Shown here in pieces: positions 6,353 through 6,751 of a DNA stretch of 6,751 nucleotides. Source of the DNA: JBELMB01 sp042088665 (GTDB lineage Bacteria; Pseudomonadota; Alphaproteobacteria; Rhodobacterales; Rhodobacteraceae); assembly GCA_042088665.1 (NCBI GenBank), contig JBELMB010000256.1, positions 1 to 6,751 of the forward strand, read 5' to 3'. The number at the start of each line of letters is the position of its first letter. Position 1 is the stretch's first letter. A program made the translations under genes and the position numbers. The notes beneath the pieces were generated by a model, which was given only the letters and a program-made list of their open reading frames with translations, made no database searches and was not told where the DNA came from.

Positions 6353-6696
6353 AAGTACAAAACGCGCAGCTTCCCCATCGAGACCGTGCCCTTGAGGATC
6401 AAAGCTGACGGCGCGTCGCGGTTCGCATCGTCCAATGTCCCAAGGGCAGCTCTTGTCGAGCCAATGACCCAATCCGCAATCCAATAAATGAAACAACGCT
6501 TCGGGCGGCAAATTGCACCGCATCCACAACGGGTCAGGCGATCCCGCGCGTCAGCCGTTTGACGGTGCCAAGGCGCGCGTGAAATCCAACGCATCGCCAC
6601 ACTGCATGCCACCTGCCAAACGGTATGTTCGCAAAACCATGCGCCGCAAGGCACTGCATATCTCAACCCGCAGGCACACGGATCAATTCGGAAAAA
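6353..6696. other. Gene-poor stretch before the tRNA
   Basis: I see no convincing gene in these roughly 340 nt. A minus-strand frame ending at a TGA near 6343 is open to about 6666, but only its last part (residues reading DAPSALILKGTVSMGKLRVLY) looks protein-like. Its front half is rich in Cys, Trp and Arg in a way typical of random frames. A plus-strand frame from 6513 runs into the tRNA and is rejected. The stretch has several CCAAT pentamers at about 6433-6485, possibly by chance. No direct repeat of the tRNA 3' end was found elsewhere in the window. Confidence 0.35.
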
Positions 6697-6751
6697 TGGT
6701 GGCGTGGGGGGGACTCGAACCCCCGACCTAACGATTATGAGTCGTTCGCTC
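6697..6751 (-). tRNA. tRNA with CAU anticodon, probably elongator tRNA-Met (3' part; 5' end outside window)
   Basis: Read on the minus strand, the last 55 nt give the 3' part of a tRNA: D-stem end GAGC, G26, anticodon stem AACGA/TCGTT with loop CTCATAA (complement 6735-6741; anticodon CAU at 6737-6739), GGTCG variable region, T-arm GGGGG-TTCGAGT-CCCCC, acceptor strand CCACGCC, discriminator A and an encoded CCA (complement 6697-6699). The anticodon stem lacks the three G-C pairs of initiator tRNA. CAU is also read by tRNA-Ile2 after lysidine modification; the implied acceptor pairs 4 and 5 (G-C and U-A) differ from the C-G pairs of E. coli tRNA-Ile2, which favours elongator Met. The first 21 or so nucleotides lie beyond the window. 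Confidence 0.9.

Noticed and set aside
6513..6731. A 72-codon plus-strand frame ending in WGGLEPPT
   Set aside because: The C-terminal residues come from reading the tRNA complement as protein, a known annotation artefact; there is no SD.
6697..6751. tRNA 3' end as an attachment site of an integrated element
   Set aside because: No integrase gene and no second copy of the tRNA 3' sequence occur in the window.

Overview
The window reads as part of a GC-rich alphaproteobacterial chromosome, most likely of the Rhodobacterales/Roseobacter type. That placement rests on the strong G/C bias at third codon positions and the overall character of the proteins and tRNA; no taxonomic marker in the window proves it.

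Layout. Positions 1-121 hold the first 40 codons of an unrecognised minus-strand gene that leaves the window to the left. A divergent intergenic gap of about 210 nt follows. Next comes a plus-strand gene (332-1387) for an exported Sel1/TPR-type repeat protein with a C-terminal peptidoglycan-binding-like segment. It is followed by an untranslated stretch with a small GC hairpin and a clear intrinsic terminator (1511-1543). After a 258-nt gap with an AT-rich patch and a strong leader hairpin (1735-1766), four tightly packed plus-strand genes form a probable operon. They are an AlgF-like periplasmic adaptor (1802-2413), an AlgI-type MBOAT membrane O-acyltransferase (2429-3847), an AlgJ-type membrane-anchored SGNH acetyltransferase (3860-4921) and an AlgX-type secreted SGNH acetyltransferase with a C-terminal beta-rich, probably carbohydrate-binding, region (4918-6258). 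Intergenic spacings are 15 nt, 12 nt and a 4-nt ATGA overlap. A perfect 11-bp hairpin (6276-6301) ends the operon. A second, compound hairpin (6316-6352) and about 340 nt without a convincing gene follow. The window ends inside a minus-strand tRNA with anticodon CAU (6697 to beyond 6751).

How the genes work together. By analogy with the alginate O-acetylation machinery of Pseudomonas, AlgI would pass acetyl groups across the inner membrane, AlgF would link membrane and periplasmic partners, and the AlgJ- and AlgX-type SGNH enzymes would place acetyl groups on an exported polysaccharide. Motif residues expected for catalysis are present in all three enzymes. No polymerase, epimerase, lyase or outer-membrane porin lies in the window. 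The module may therefore acetylate a polymer made by genes elsewhere, and its substrate cannot be read from this sequence. The upstream repeat protein could play an AlgK-like scaffold role, but it is separated by a terminator and its link to the operon is inference. I found no CRISPR array, insertion sequence or recognisable mobile element. The system class is known; what merits a second look is its standalone organisation, the upstream repeat/peptidoglycan-binding protein and the RNA-structure elements at the operon edges.
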